DNA of 64,000 nt from Malurus cyaneus samueli (Eukaryota; Chordata; Aves; Passeriformes; Maluridae), in contig CM019236.1 in the NCBI GenBank assembly GCA_009741485.1, forward strand, positions 30,415,449 through 30,479,448, read 5' to 3'. Made by a program: the position numbers and the translations under genes. Below, piece by piece: positions 40,610-51,620 of this stretch. The notes beneath the pieces were generated by a model. It did not search any database. It was given only the letters and a program-made list of their open reading frames with translations, and was not told where the DNA came from. Each line of letters opens with the position of its first letter. Positions within the stretch are counted from its first letter, which is position 1.

Positions 40610-40682
40610 TTGATGTGTAGCTGAATGGTTAGTATCACAACCTTATCACCTCCAGGAACATGATTTGAATTCAGCCCAAGAT
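40610..40682 (+). repeat. Possible degenerate tRNA-derived SINE
   Basis: TAGCTGAATGGTTAG fits a Pol III A box (TRGYNNARNGG). About 35 bp later, gatttgaattcag resembles a degraded B box (GWTCRANNC). The spacing is close to that of a tRNA. The sequence does not fold into a complete tRNA that I can draw, so it is more likely an old tRNA-derived SINE or pseudogene than a gene. Confidence 0.35.
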
Positions 40683-41139
40683 TCTCTATAAAGAGAGCAG
40701 TCTCTAAAAAGCAGAACTTCTAATCTCTGAGCTGCATTTTGTGAGAAGGATGATGTTAATTCCTCAGATTCTTGGCACAACCCACTCCTCTCCAAAGACA
40801 CACACATATTTCCCTTCGATCAATAGCTTTATGACCTTTTGTTTTCTTTATTTTATAGCAGGTCACTGCATTTATCACAAGAAAATTGAAGTGGACAGTA
40901 ACCCCAAGATCCTGTCCTCAGCTCAGTGGTCATATTTCTTTAACATAGCGCAGGATATGTTCTGGTAGGAGCTTCAAAATGACATTGTCAGCAAGAAAAG
41001 TGATTTTCCAGGCTACAAGGAAAGCCATTCTCTCCCATCCCTTCATCCACAGAGAACCAGTATCAAAACCAGAGAATTTTGTCAGACACACACAATCACA
41101 ATCTATTAGAAATATAAATAAAATTTATAGAGTGTTAAA

Positions 41140-41205
41140 GCACATACATATATACATAAATACACACACACACACACAGAGATATACACAAACATATATA
41201 TTTCA
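41140..41205. repeat. AC/AT microsatellite
   Basis: The region is alternating purine-pyrimidine with (AC)8 at 41162-41178, flanked by imperfect ATAC and ATAT units. It is probably polymorphic. Confidence 0.8.
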
Positions 41206-44200
41206 AGGAAAAGGTTCTGTGATCATAAACGGTTAATAGAAATTCAATCACATTCTGAAGCAAGAAAGCTGGAAATAGTTTCCTCCTTGGCTTACCTGCC
41301 AAGACCGAAGTTCAGGGCTGTTTCTTCTGAAATGCTTGATGCCATCACCCACACCTAAAACAGCCTAGGGAGTGAACTATTCCTCCCACCTCCTTCATCC
41401 TTCACTCTACTTTGGGTGTTTGTGATTTCATCAACTATCACAAGAGAGACATAGGACCGTGAACTCAAGACTTGGCAGGTGAAGAGATTTCCAGCTCCAT
41501 TTTAAAAAGCAAGCACACATGGTCCTGGCACATGCCTGACAAAGCTTCAGTAACAGCCATTTCCATGCTCTGCAGTTTAGTAGCTGCGTGAAAGTACATC
41601 AGTGGGATCACAGCCTCTCACCCCAGTACTGTGAACAGTCAGTACATATTCCAGGTAGGACAAACACACCTACACAAAAGTCTCTCTCAAACACTTTTTT
41701 GACTTTGATAGCCATGAATGTTTTTCATTAAAAGACCACCTTTGCATTTCTGAGCAATGTGCAGCACTATGGTTATAAAAGATATATTATAATGGTAGCC
41801 ATTATGGAACTAGCATGGTGTATACTGCTGTTGATCACCAGGGGTTATACAGCCCTCTGCTTCATTACCCTTGCAAGATGCAAGACACAGAGCAGCAATA
41901 GTACAGCTCTCCAACCATGTATTTTCTGGAAAACCCAATGATCTTTGCGTGTATTGAGACATCTGTTGTCATGTAACTTGTCCTGGTGCCATTCAGAAGT
42001 GCCATCAAACTCTCTGGACTTTATTTTTATGTTGCTTGGGTAAAGTGTGAATTGTCATGATGAGCACAGTCATGTAGTACTGTATGATCACTAGTGTTGC
42101 TACCAGAGGTATGGCATGAAAAACACCAGGGAGATGTTAGGCAACTTACTGCAGATACAGAGAAAATCTGAAAGCACTTCACACTATGGAACAAGTGGCT
42201 TTGCTTTGCTCAAACACACAACAATGCTTCCCACTGCCTCAGCAGTTGCACTTTGTTTCCTCTCTTCCTTTTCCATCCTTAAAGGTTTATCTGAGCTTTT
42301 TCCACCCTCTGTTTAGAGTAATGATAGGACAGTTTTGCCTAGATTAGAACAGCTAAGTAGAGTACAAAAGAGGAAGGGGCAGAGAAGAGAATCTCTGTTC
42401 CACAGAAGTGTAGGGGAGTCATAGTAAACTGACACGCAGGGGAGATGATAAATTCTTCCAGATGATCACAGTTTCAATATTAGCATTCAGTGATGCCATG
42501 GGAGGAACAGAACACTCAGGAGATGGACATGTTGATCTGTTTCATCTTTCTGAGCTAAAGAGGCAAAATCAGAGAAGGAGAGGGATGAAACTAAGGTGAG
42601 GCTGAAGAAGAGAAGATAAGCAAATAAAAAAGTGGGGGAGAATGGCAGGCAATGACAATGGAATAAGGAAGTTGAAGTGGAAGGAGAGGGAGGAGGGAAC
42701 AGACAGGCACAAAGCACAAGAAACAGGCAGAGCACATACAAACGAGACCCTTTTAAATCCCATGTGTACTGCAGGAGTAGAAGTCTGGATAAATGTTACC
42801 CAGCTTTGAGCCTTGGTTGCTCTAAGGGCCACTTCTGAAAAACATAAGAACTAAAGAACACTTGTGAGTGTTAACAATAACTAGAAGGAAGAAAACATAA
42901 GACAGAATCGTACCTGCTAAAGGTGAAAAAAGTAAATAAATCTGTAAAAGTATAACTCTTCATTATCAAGTAATTAAATGTGGGTGCTAGTTATGGGAAA
43001 CGCAATCTTGTATGTGAAAGACTTAGACTGTACTTAGGCTTTGTTAAAATCTTTACTAGAAAAATTTCTTTCCTTCATCTGCATCAGTTTCACAGGATTT
43101 TTTTTTTAAAAACACATAATACTTAAACAGGAATGGAAAGACTAAGTGACTGCTTCTTGAACGGCATGGAAATCTGCCAGTGGTCACAGCTAAAAAAGTG
43201 CAAAGTACTAATTAAAGTATTGGCAAACAGACCAATGAGGAATAAGAAGCAATACAAATAAAATAAATACAAAACCTTCACATATTATTTTTTTTTAATT
43301 CATGCACATAACTGGGAAGTAACTTTTGCTGGGTTGCAATAGTCAACTTTTTTTTCCTCCTTCATAATTCAGTTGCCTACTTCTCATAATTTTCTTTATC
43401 AATACAGCATACCAACATTTTAATGGTGTGCTTGCTGTGAAAGACAACAACAGTTAAATCCCTGATGGCACTTGGGAAAAAAAATCCTGACAGAAAATTC
43501 ACGACTCATGTTTATAGGTAGCAGACAACAATGAAAGTAAAGTATGATATCAGGACTATAGCAACCTCACACTACATGTCTACCTTGCAAAAGTTGATAT
43601 CAGGGTTTTTGTTTTATTTTTTTCTAATGTTCTTTGCATGTAACCAATGAAGGCTGTTTGACAAGCTGTTCAGTGAAATAGTCCTTGCATTTGGGTTCTA
43701 CAGCAAAAGTACAAAGATCTTAAAAGGCAAATGTTTTCAGAGGAAAGCTAAGATTCTATAAGTCTTTAAAAGAGGTCAGACAGCAACAAAACGCATCCTT
43801 TTCTGAAATCCTCCACGGACAAGCCAATGGTGGGCAATATTTAATTTTAAGAACAGTTAAGCAATTTCCATCTGTGCATATGGTTAATATTTCACCTGCT
43901 TAGAAGGTAAGGTGCTAAGGGATTACTCTGAGAAAGAACAGAAAAGAAATTAAGAACAATATTATTAAGGATGCTCAAGTTTTTTTCTCTGGCCTCTACC
44001 CAAATCTCTTCATTTAATCTGGATGTGAGAATGCTGTGCATGAACAAACTAATTGTGGTAAACTAGGACAGAAACCAAATTACCCATACCACCAAGAGCA
44101 ACTATGTTTTACAAAAATTTGAGTAACTGTTAGTCAAATATAACAGACAGTATCAGTTATACATATACTGCTAAATATATATCAACATGTGAATATGTAA

Positions 44201-46090
44201 TTTGGCTACGCATATTGCTAGTTTTTCTATTAAAATCTCATAATTTAATTACTTAAATGTTGCTAATGTATTTCATCATTTCACTGAGCTAGTTTTAATT
44301 AGTAGTATTTTGGTCTTTTTTTAAAGTCTCTAAAACTGCCTGCCCCTCCTCACCCCCTGTCCTGATCCATGTGTACCTTCTGAGAATTTATCTTCTTAGC
44401 TGACTTCTTGCTTAACAGTTGCTTTAGGCCTACAGAACAACTACAGTAGAGAAAGAATAAACCAATTTTCTCAAAGCAAAATTTTGTATTTCATCATTTT
44501 TCAGCATTGCCTTTGCTACAGAAAAGACCTTCATTTAGGATTAGTGATTCCCCATGCGCTGTCCAATATATGACCTTTTGTGATTAGGTCTCCTTTTGGA
44601 TTTATAAAATACCCAGTCTTCCAGCTGGCTTCAGTTTTGACTTTGTTCTCCATTATTTATTTTTTCTAATTTGTCATAGCTGTGAGTGGCACCAGAGAGT
44701 CTGTCAGCTAAGATGTTGCCTGTGAGCTACTGACTAATCTTTTTTTTCAAGGGAATGGTGATAAGAATGGTACTCCTAGGTCTAGACCCTTTTCCTAATT
44801 CTGCCAATGTTCTGTTCTGTGCCTCTGCTTCCCTCTTTGTAAAGACAATATTTATTTTCCTCTTTTATGCCAGGAGAATACAACTATTTAATCAGAAAAC
44901 AGTTGAAAAAGTGTTGAGCTGTTCCTCAAAACACTGAATCAGTATTTGCAAGGAGTCAGCTTATGGCCTCTGAGTTGTAATCACATCTCCTGTCCTCTAC
45001 AGCTGGACCAGTGTAAAAGCTGAATGCCCCAGCTGTTCACTGCTGGTGGCAGACCTGCTCTCTAGCCCTTTCCTCTCAGAATAATGAGAGCTAACTTGCA
45101 CATGTTTAGAAGGAGGATTTTTCTAACCCGGTTTGTTTAGAGAGAACCTGGCTAGGGAGCAATTACACATGTAGCTACACTAGCAAATGGATGGGGTAAA
45201 GTATTCTCCAGGGGTAGAGCAGAGAACAGCTGGCAAAGTTACCTCTTCACTCAGCTTAGCTGGAATTAAACCAGTGCTGGAGACTCACAGCTGAGCTGCT
45301 CTTTACAGCAAACGTAACACCATTCAAATCCATAGAGCCACTACTCACATACATCTCTTTGAGTGGCATGTGCAGTATCACACCCAAAACACCTCCTGTT
45401 TTTGATAAAAATAATTTCTTGTCATGTAAAGACATGTGAAGTTAGCTGTTCCCAAAAGAGAAAACCTACAGGCTCACAAACCACACATGACTCCACACCA
45501 AATACAGTCACCTAGTTCCTTCAGATAGGCAGTAGGAAAACAAGCCTAAAAACTGAAGCACTCTGAATTCCCATGGAGCAAGCTTCTCTCCCAGAATGTT
45601 CCCCTATGCCATAAAGTTCTTTTGAGGATCAGTTCTAAAGGTAAGAGAACTACTCCTCTTCTAAAGCATTAATCCTCTGATGAGACTGTAGAACAAATTG
45701 TCACTAACATTTCATTGATAGGTTCATCAGAAACTAGATTTATTGCATGGAGGCCAGAGAATGTTGCCAGGTCTTAATGCCTTTCAGCCATTACTGGCAG
45801 TGTCGTGACTGTGCCCAAATGTGAAAGGTGGTGTTATCAAATTACCTCTGTTGGCTTCAGGGTTGCTTGATTTTCTGTGCTCTAGTAGTGCATCCACTGA
45901 ATGAAGCCATAAATACTGCATTTTTCTCTACCTTCTGCTTTTTAATTTGCTATTTGGAAACATTATGAGACAAAATGAAGGTATTGCAAATAATCCCACC
46001 CACTGTGCAGCACTAATAAACAAAAACTGGTTTACTCTTGTTTCTCCAGTGGAGCAAACTGTAAGATTTTTCTTGAAAATGATAAGGAAA
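41206..46090. other. Unique intron, no gene seen
   Basis: This is mostly AT-rich single-copy sequence. The plus strand is strongly purine-biased at 42540-42730 (gagaaggagaggga and similar). The interval 44990-45310 is somewhat GC-richer with several AGCTG motifs. No coding exon or TE family is recognised. Confidence 0.55.
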
Positions 46091-46098
46091 AGGTTGTG

Positions 46099-46232
46099 AA
46101 GTTTGGGGGCGGGGGTGTGGTGATTGGGGAGGGGTGGGAGGTTGGAGGGAAGTGTTGTTCTTTGGTTGCGTTTTGTGGTTTTTTGTTGAGTTGTTTTGGT
46201 TTTTGTTCTTGTTGTTTTGTGGGAAGGAGGAT
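46099..46232 (+). other. G/T-rich strand-asymmetric tract with a G-quadruplex motif
   Basis: For about 130 bp the plus strand has almost no C and few A. It starts with four G runs (46105-46109, 46111-46115, 46126-46129 and 46131-46134, with a further GGG at 46136-46138) that fit a G-quadruplex with one 10-base loop. It continues as a TTG/TTTTG-rich stretch. The G-rich strand is the template for BNC2, and the transcript carries the C-rich sequence. Confidence 0.65.
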
Positions 46233-47359
46233 TTGTCTGGATCTTGAACAGAATGGAAAAATTCTGACAACAGCAACTGATTTTCAGTTAGTACATCTAC
46301 CCTACCCCTCAAAACCATCTCCATTTGGAGAAAATATTGAAATATTTTAACAATTCCATCATGTTCAGGGAACATTTAGCACAGGTGGATGTCTCAGACC
46401 ACCCCAAAGTATAAAACTCCAGTTTTGTGCTAGCTCTACAAACCTCTTGCACTGTGGTTAGGTAAAGAACACTGGAACTTGAACTGGATTAAGTGTCCTG
46501 GAATCTGTTACAACCATTGCCTTTCCCTGTTCTGTTACTTCTTAGTCCTTGCTGAACAGACTTAGGGCACAGAGTCTATTTGTTCTAAATAAGTTCTGTT
46601 TTTCTGAGCAGGTATTCCCAAAGCTACTAACCTTTCTGTTTTTCCTCTCCTGAGGAAAAAAAACCAGCAGGGAGAATAGTCATACATATGATTTTGTAAA
46701 ATAACAAGTGTAAGATATTACTTTTGCTAGATTATTCTTCTCTAACTACAGTACCATAGCAAACCTTTTCCTGCAGATAGGTATTTCTGTATTTAACACA
46801 CAACGAGTATGTATGAATGTATGGTAAATTTATTAGAATCGACTGGGATCAGATGATAACTTAGGCAGGTTTGGACAGACAAGCTACAAAGAATTACACT
46901 TCCTGACTGAGAGTCAGATGTTCCTAAGTTCACTGTACGACAGCCTATCAACAATCCTACAGCTCTGCAATATTCTGGATGATTTGTTTTGGTGCTTGAT
47001 GCTTTTGATACTCCTGCAGGATGCTCACAACATTTCATTCAACTTTTCCGCATGGAAAAGCTGAGTCTGAAAGTCTCAAACAATTCTGTGTAACGTTCCA
47101 GTCTATAATGCTGAGCTTCATGGAACAATTCCTTTTGCTCTAGAGGGACATTATGCACTTTTACTGTACTGGTGTTTACTACACCTTTCCTTTTAAATTT
47201 TCCCACATACTGCTTTTCTCCTTCATAACTTTCAGCAGAGCTATTTTCAAACAAAACATTTTTATTATCATGGATTTCATTAATTTTCCTAAGATTTCTC
47301 TGCATATGTTTTACAAAGTTTCCTTTTCTATATTCTAGTCTTATGGAAATAAAATGCAC
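46233..47359. other. Unique intron, no gene seen
   Basis: This is AT-rich single-copy sequence. Short open frames on both strands show no recognisable domain. Confidence 0.55.
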
Positions 47360-47505
47360 TTTTCGCCAAGAGATGCTCTGGAGATACTTAAAAGCCATGT
47401 GGACATGATCCTGGACAAACAGTTCTAGGTGACTCTGCTTGGTCAGAGAGTTTGGACAAGATGACCTCCCTTCTAACCTTGACCAGTGTGTGATTCTTTG
47501 AAATT
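47360..47505 (+). mobile_element. CR1 LINE 3' fragment
   Basis: The sequence ctctggagatacttaaaagc, then catgtggacatgatcctgga, gttctaggtgactctgcttgg, ttggacaagatgacctccc and gtgtgattctttga follows the avian CR1 3' end in order, including a degraded terminal GATTCTRTGA unit. It is 5' truncated, diverged by many substitutions, and antisense to BNC2. Confidence 0.75.
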
Positions 47506-49177
47506 AGACAGCTAAATTAACAGAGATGCTCGACTACACCCATCATAGGTCTTCATTCACTCATTAAGAAAATCCACAGTCGAGCGCTAATGAAGTCAAT
47601 ATGTGGCAGGTCTGTAACAGCTGCCCTTAACTTTCACTGATAATTGTTCTCATTTAAATGGCATAATATTCAATATACTGTTGTTGAATATAGTAATGGC
47701 AAAATTCATGCCTTGGGGGCTACAATGTGACTGAGTTTTAGCCAAACAAACTGAACTGTGACCTAATGGGGCATTATAGGCCTTTACACCTTTCAGACGC
47801 ATAGGTCACAATCTCAGTCTGTATAAACATCTATGTAATTACATTACAAGCCATTCTTGCATATATTGAGATCATTCCAACAGATAATTAAAACAAAAAC
47901 AATACAAGCATGATTCTATGACCATTAAAACAGGAAAACTACTGTTTCCAGTCAGTCTTCTTGTCTGTAAAAGACATAGTGTTATATTTCATGCTTGTAA
48001 TATATTATGCCCAATTTTTAATCGCATTTAGTAACCAGTAGATTTCCAATGTTATATTTAAAAAAATACACATTTTTTACATGTATTCCTTCACAAATCG
48101 AATTTCTTCAGCCTCTAGAAGAGTAGAAAATAGATGCCTGAAAGGATCCTAAAACAATTAAGGAACTCTATTTCACATATGTCCTAACAAGAATAACAGG
48201 ATTTCATGATTAAAATATAAGCTTTTTAGTTCTCTTTCCCTAGGACTGTTTTACAGTTCAGTACACTTTTCTGTGAAAATCTGTATATAGATTATTTAAG
48301 AAAATATTTATAAGCATAGCTGAAGCTTTACATTGAATCACATAAAGCTGATTTATTTCTTTCACAAAAAGGACAGACACCTGAAGAGGAATTAGAAATA
48401 GATTCAAAATTTCTCAGAGCAAGTATAAATCCCATATTTTCAACAGAGTGCTAAGCAAGCCACCACTGCCACGACTTAAGCAAGTAAAGCAATAAATCAA
48501 AGATTAAAATTTCCAAAGTTTTTTAGGCATGTCCACTTCAATGAGTGGATGAGTTCTAGATAATGCAGAGCTCTCACAAAGTCAGAAGCAATTAAGAAAA
48601 TTCAGAAGTATGTAGTATTAGCTTATTAATCAGAAATAGTCTTACAAAATATAAAAAGTCACTTTGGAACTCAATAGATTATGAAATTTTTCAGATAAGC
48701 AACTATGCATGTTTATGACCATACACATAAAGCAAGCCTGTCCATTTTTCTGTTTATTTATTTTTATGCTGTTTGGTTATCTGTTCCTTTCATTTAAAGC
48801 TTTGTTTCAAAAATGGCCTTATAAAAAGGATTTTCCTGTTTACACATTACACTGTAAGGATACTTCCCAATATAACCATGATCACAACCCTCATTTCATC
48901 TATACCTTATTAGATATTTTTCTAAAGAAGGAAAAAAAAGATGAAGGAGCTGCTGACTTGCATCTTAGTTTCTTAAGTCAAACAGTTGCCCTCGAAAACT
49001 TGCCAGCTGCCTTTGATGGCCAGATCATGCTTGCAGGTAGCTAACCTCAGTATTTCCTGTATTTAAGGCATTTCCTACAATAAATGTAAGCAAGTACAAA
49101 TAAATACTATGGTATGAAGCCACCTGTATTTTTTTAGCTTAGGAAAAATGGAATATCTTATTTTGCCAACACCATCA
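47506..49177. other. Unique intron immediately downstream of the BNC2 exon
   Basis: This is AT-rich intron 3' of the exon in gene orientation. An open frame at 48709-49044 (111 codons, plus strand) has no family resemblance and lies antisense to the gene. No repeat recognised. Confidence 0.55.
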
Positions 49178-49312
49178 TTAGTTTTCAACATGCCAGACTA
49201 AATTCACTTCATATCCTTCTACATCTTTGGGTGCACCATCACCACATCCATACATCAGCAACAAAAAAGCCAGTTCCCTGGGCTTGAAAACATGTTTTGC
49301 TTTATTTCCTAC
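49178..49312 (-). other. BNC2: Splice donor and open read-through into the downstream intron
   Basis: The donor is CAG|GTAGGA, which matches the consensus at +1, +2, +3 and +5. Beyond it the exon frame stays open for 44 more codons before a stop at 49178-49180. An open run of this length is not rare by chance in AT-rich DNA, and the residues show no family I recognise. It is therefore annotated as intron, with retention or an alternative end only a remote possibility. Confidence 0.7.
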
Positions 49313-49548
49313 CTGAAGAATGTAGCCTCGAACATAGTCTCGAAGTGTCCAGCCTAAGCCATGTAGAATATGCAACACCTCCTCTTGCTTCAGTACACTG
49401 AAGAGTCGGTCAAGCAGAATCTTCAGTCTCACAGGCACAGCCTGAGTACCATAGAGCATCAGGCTGCTGATGTCAAATACAACGTTGGACTGCACAATCT
49501 CCACTTGGGTTGGGTGATAGAGGTGCTGAGTACTAAGTTTGTCCAAGG
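49313..49548 (-). CDS. BNC2: Internal coding exon of basonuclin-2
   Basis: The minus strand reads 78 complete codons after two bases that finish a split alanine codon (G|CC). The block begins [12 protein letters not shown] and ends [12 protein letters not shown] recognise it as the highly conserved N-terminal part of basonuclin-2, roughly residues 67-145 of the human protein from memory, lying before the zinc fingers. BNC2 is a nuclear C2H2 zinc-finger protein linked to RNA processing or transcription, skin pigmentation, and mesenchymal and germ-cell development. The exon is bounded by a canonical acceptor (TTTCTTTCAG then CC) and a donor (CAG then GTAGGAAAT). It starts in phase 1 and ends in phase 0. 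No frameshift or stop is present. The preceding exon (cysteine-rich block) and the following large zinc-finger exon were not found here, which fits the very long BNC2 introns. The paralogue BNC1 is less likely given the close match to BNC2. Confidence 0.95.
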
Positions 49549-49615
49549 CTGAAAGAAAACGGGGTCGTATAAGAAGAGCCAAGAAAAGACAAAAAAAAAA
49601 AAAAAAAAAAAAAAA
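49549..49615 (-). promoter_or_regulatory. BNC2: Splice acceptor region of the BNC2 exon, with a 25-nt poly-T tract
   Basis: On the minus strand the intron ends in TTTTCTTTCAG. A plausible branch point (CTTAT, adenine at 49570) lies about 22 nt upstream. Between 49591 and 49615 the plus strand has 25 consecutive A, which is a 25-T run in the transcript 43-67 nt before the exon. A second pyrimidine-rich stretch separates the two. The branch point is inferred from a motif only. The length of the homopolymer may be a sequencing estimate. Confidence 0.75.
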
Positions 49616-49689
49616 CACAACTCAGAAGAGTCATGTATATAACACATTTGGCAGATACACTTGTTTGCCAGAGAAATATCACCTGGTGA

Positions 49690-50695
49690 TTCACAGAAAC
49701 ATAGGATCACAGAACAGTTTGTGTTGGAATGGACCTTTAAAGGTCATGTAATCCTCCCCCTGCAATGGGCAGGGACACCTTCAACCACATCAGGTTGCTC
49801 AAAGCCCCATCCAACTTCACCTTGAATATTTCCATGGATGGAGTGTCTGCAACATCCTTGGGCAATCTGTTCTAGTGCCTCATAATTTTCATTAAAATAT
49901 TCTCCTTTATAGCTAATCTAAATCTACTCTCTTCAGCTTAAAGCCCTTGTATAACTGTATATGTATTTGTATTACCCCTTGTACAACCACTACATGCCAT
50001 CATCAGAAGTCGCTTCCCAGCCCTTTTATACGGCCTCTTTCAGTACTGGAAGCCCACAATTATGTTGCCAAGGAGCTTTGACCAAGCTTCTTTCCAGCTC
50101 TTTTCCTCACTGAAGTACCCCAACTCTACCAGCCTGTCCCCACAGGACAAGGGCTTCATCCCTCTGATCACCTTGCTGGCCTCCTCTGGCACTCCAACAG
50201 GTCTGGGTCTTTCTTTTGCTGAAGACCCCAGAGCTGGACATAGCACTCCAGGTGGAGTCTCACCAGAGGGGAGCAAAGGGGAAGAATCATCTCCCACACC
50301 CTGCTGGCTAGGCATCTTTTGATGCAGGCCAGAGTATGGTTGGCTATCTGGGCTGCAGGGGCACATTATTGATGTGTTCAGCATTTCATCCATTGAAGTT
50401 GCCCAGGTCCTTCTCTGAAGGGCTGCTCTCAGTGAGTTCACCGCCCCGCATGTGCACGTGCTTGAGGCTGCCCTGACCTAGCACCTTGCACTTGCCATGT
50501 TGAACCTCATGAGGCTGACATGGGTTCACTTTCTCAGGCTTGCCCAGGTCCCCCTTTATGGCATCCTGTCCTTCAAACTGCACCCTTCAGCTTGGTGTCA
50601 TCTGCAAATCTGCTGATGTTCTCACCATGTAATTGATGGTGATATTAAACAGTACTGGTCCCAGAACAAATTCCTGATGGACACCACTCACTCAA
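49690..50695 (-). mobile_element. CR1 LINE, 5'-truncated copy of about 1 kb
   Basis: On the plus strand this is antisense CR1 in order. It begins with the 3' end (aggatcacagaacagtttgt, then ttggaatggacctttaaagg) and the ctgcaatgggcagggacacc block. It continues with ggttgctcaaagccccatcc, ctctgatcaccttgctggcc, ccagagctggacatagcac, gttggctatctgggctgcag and cagcttggtgtcatctgcaa, ending near tgatggacaccactcactca. It covers the 3' UTR and the end of the reverse-transcriptase ORF. The copy is broken by stops and indels and has no full open frame. Its 3' end lies about 142 bp upstream of the BNC2 exon, in the same orientation as the gene. Confidence 0.92.
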
Positions 50696-51620
50696 AAGGG
50701 ATGCTTTTTCACAAATGCAGTCCAAAACAACCAGTTTCCAAAGGTCAAAAGCAATTTTAATTGCTACACATGAAGGGTTCTCAGGTGAGACTCAGACACT
50801 ACAATACTCATAATTCAAGAAAAATTTATGATTGACTAATGACCAAGGCTGGAGCAATGTAGAATTGAAGGGGACTGTTAAAGATTTGATACTTAATCTC
50901 TGGAGGAAAAAACCAAACCAGATACACATACACTCCAGTCTTTCAAACATGTTAAAACTAAGTCCCCTGATCTACCTAAAATTCGATCATGAATTTATTG
51001 CCCCTCGAGCTAGCTAGTTTTTTTCACCTGGCTTTATGGACTCCATGGTATCCACTATGATGTGACTAATATAAGGGAAAGGCGAGTTTTCAGGAAAGGT
51101 GAAGGCAATTCTTGTCCTCCTGTGAAGTTAAATAAGATGAAATGCATTTGATATCATGCATTTTACTAAGTATCAAGGTTTAAATGTAATTTTATTTCTA
51201 CTTTATGAACTATGTTGCAGCACCTAAGCTTCTCACTGCTTTTTTAAACAGAATTTTCTGAGCATTTAAAATAATCTTATAGGGACTTCTCCTGTACTTT
51301 GTTTCTTCTTGTGTTATGGTCACTAGAGAGTTCATGTACTCTTGATAAATTGCTTTCTTATATCCAGAGCGCAAAGGCCCTTATCATTACGTGCTGGCTT
51401 CATTCAGCACATTTACTCCAAGGACTACATTGTCAAAGAGTCCTGGTTTCCTCATACTTCATTTCTTGCAACTGATTTGTCTGATCTTTCCTATTCTAGT
51501 GGCTAAGTCAACTTTGAATAAATAGCTACAAAACAAATTTTAGGTAACAAATTAACCATTTGTGGTTAATTACTGTGACATTAATATAAAACTAAACTTA
51601 TAGTAAAAGCCCAAAAAAAT
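50696..51620. other. Unique intron between the CR1 copy and cluster 3
   Basis: This is AT-rich single-copy sequence with no recognised feature. Confidence 0.6.

Larger units (their letters stand above)
1..49312 (-). other. BNC2: BNC2 intron downstream of the exon (partial)
   Basis: The intron is inferred from the exon at 49313-49548, which ends with a donor and reads leftwards. The next BNC2 coding exon is a long zinc-finger exon of more than 2 kb. It would be obvious as a long open frame and is absent, so the whole interval is intronic as far as I can tell. Reading frames inside it are short, unrelated to known families, and not preserved between the near-identical copies described below. 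Nested entries describe its contents. Confidence 0.85.

Noticed and set aside
46013..46375. 120-codon frame rich in N, K, P and Q, and an overlapping G/C-rich frame on the other strand
   Set aside because: Both are translations of the G/T-rich low-complexity tract.
50040..50441. 133-codon minus-strand frame and an 86-codon plus-strand frame
   Set aside because: Both lie inside the CR1 copy. The minus-strand one is degraded LINE sequence, not a host gene.
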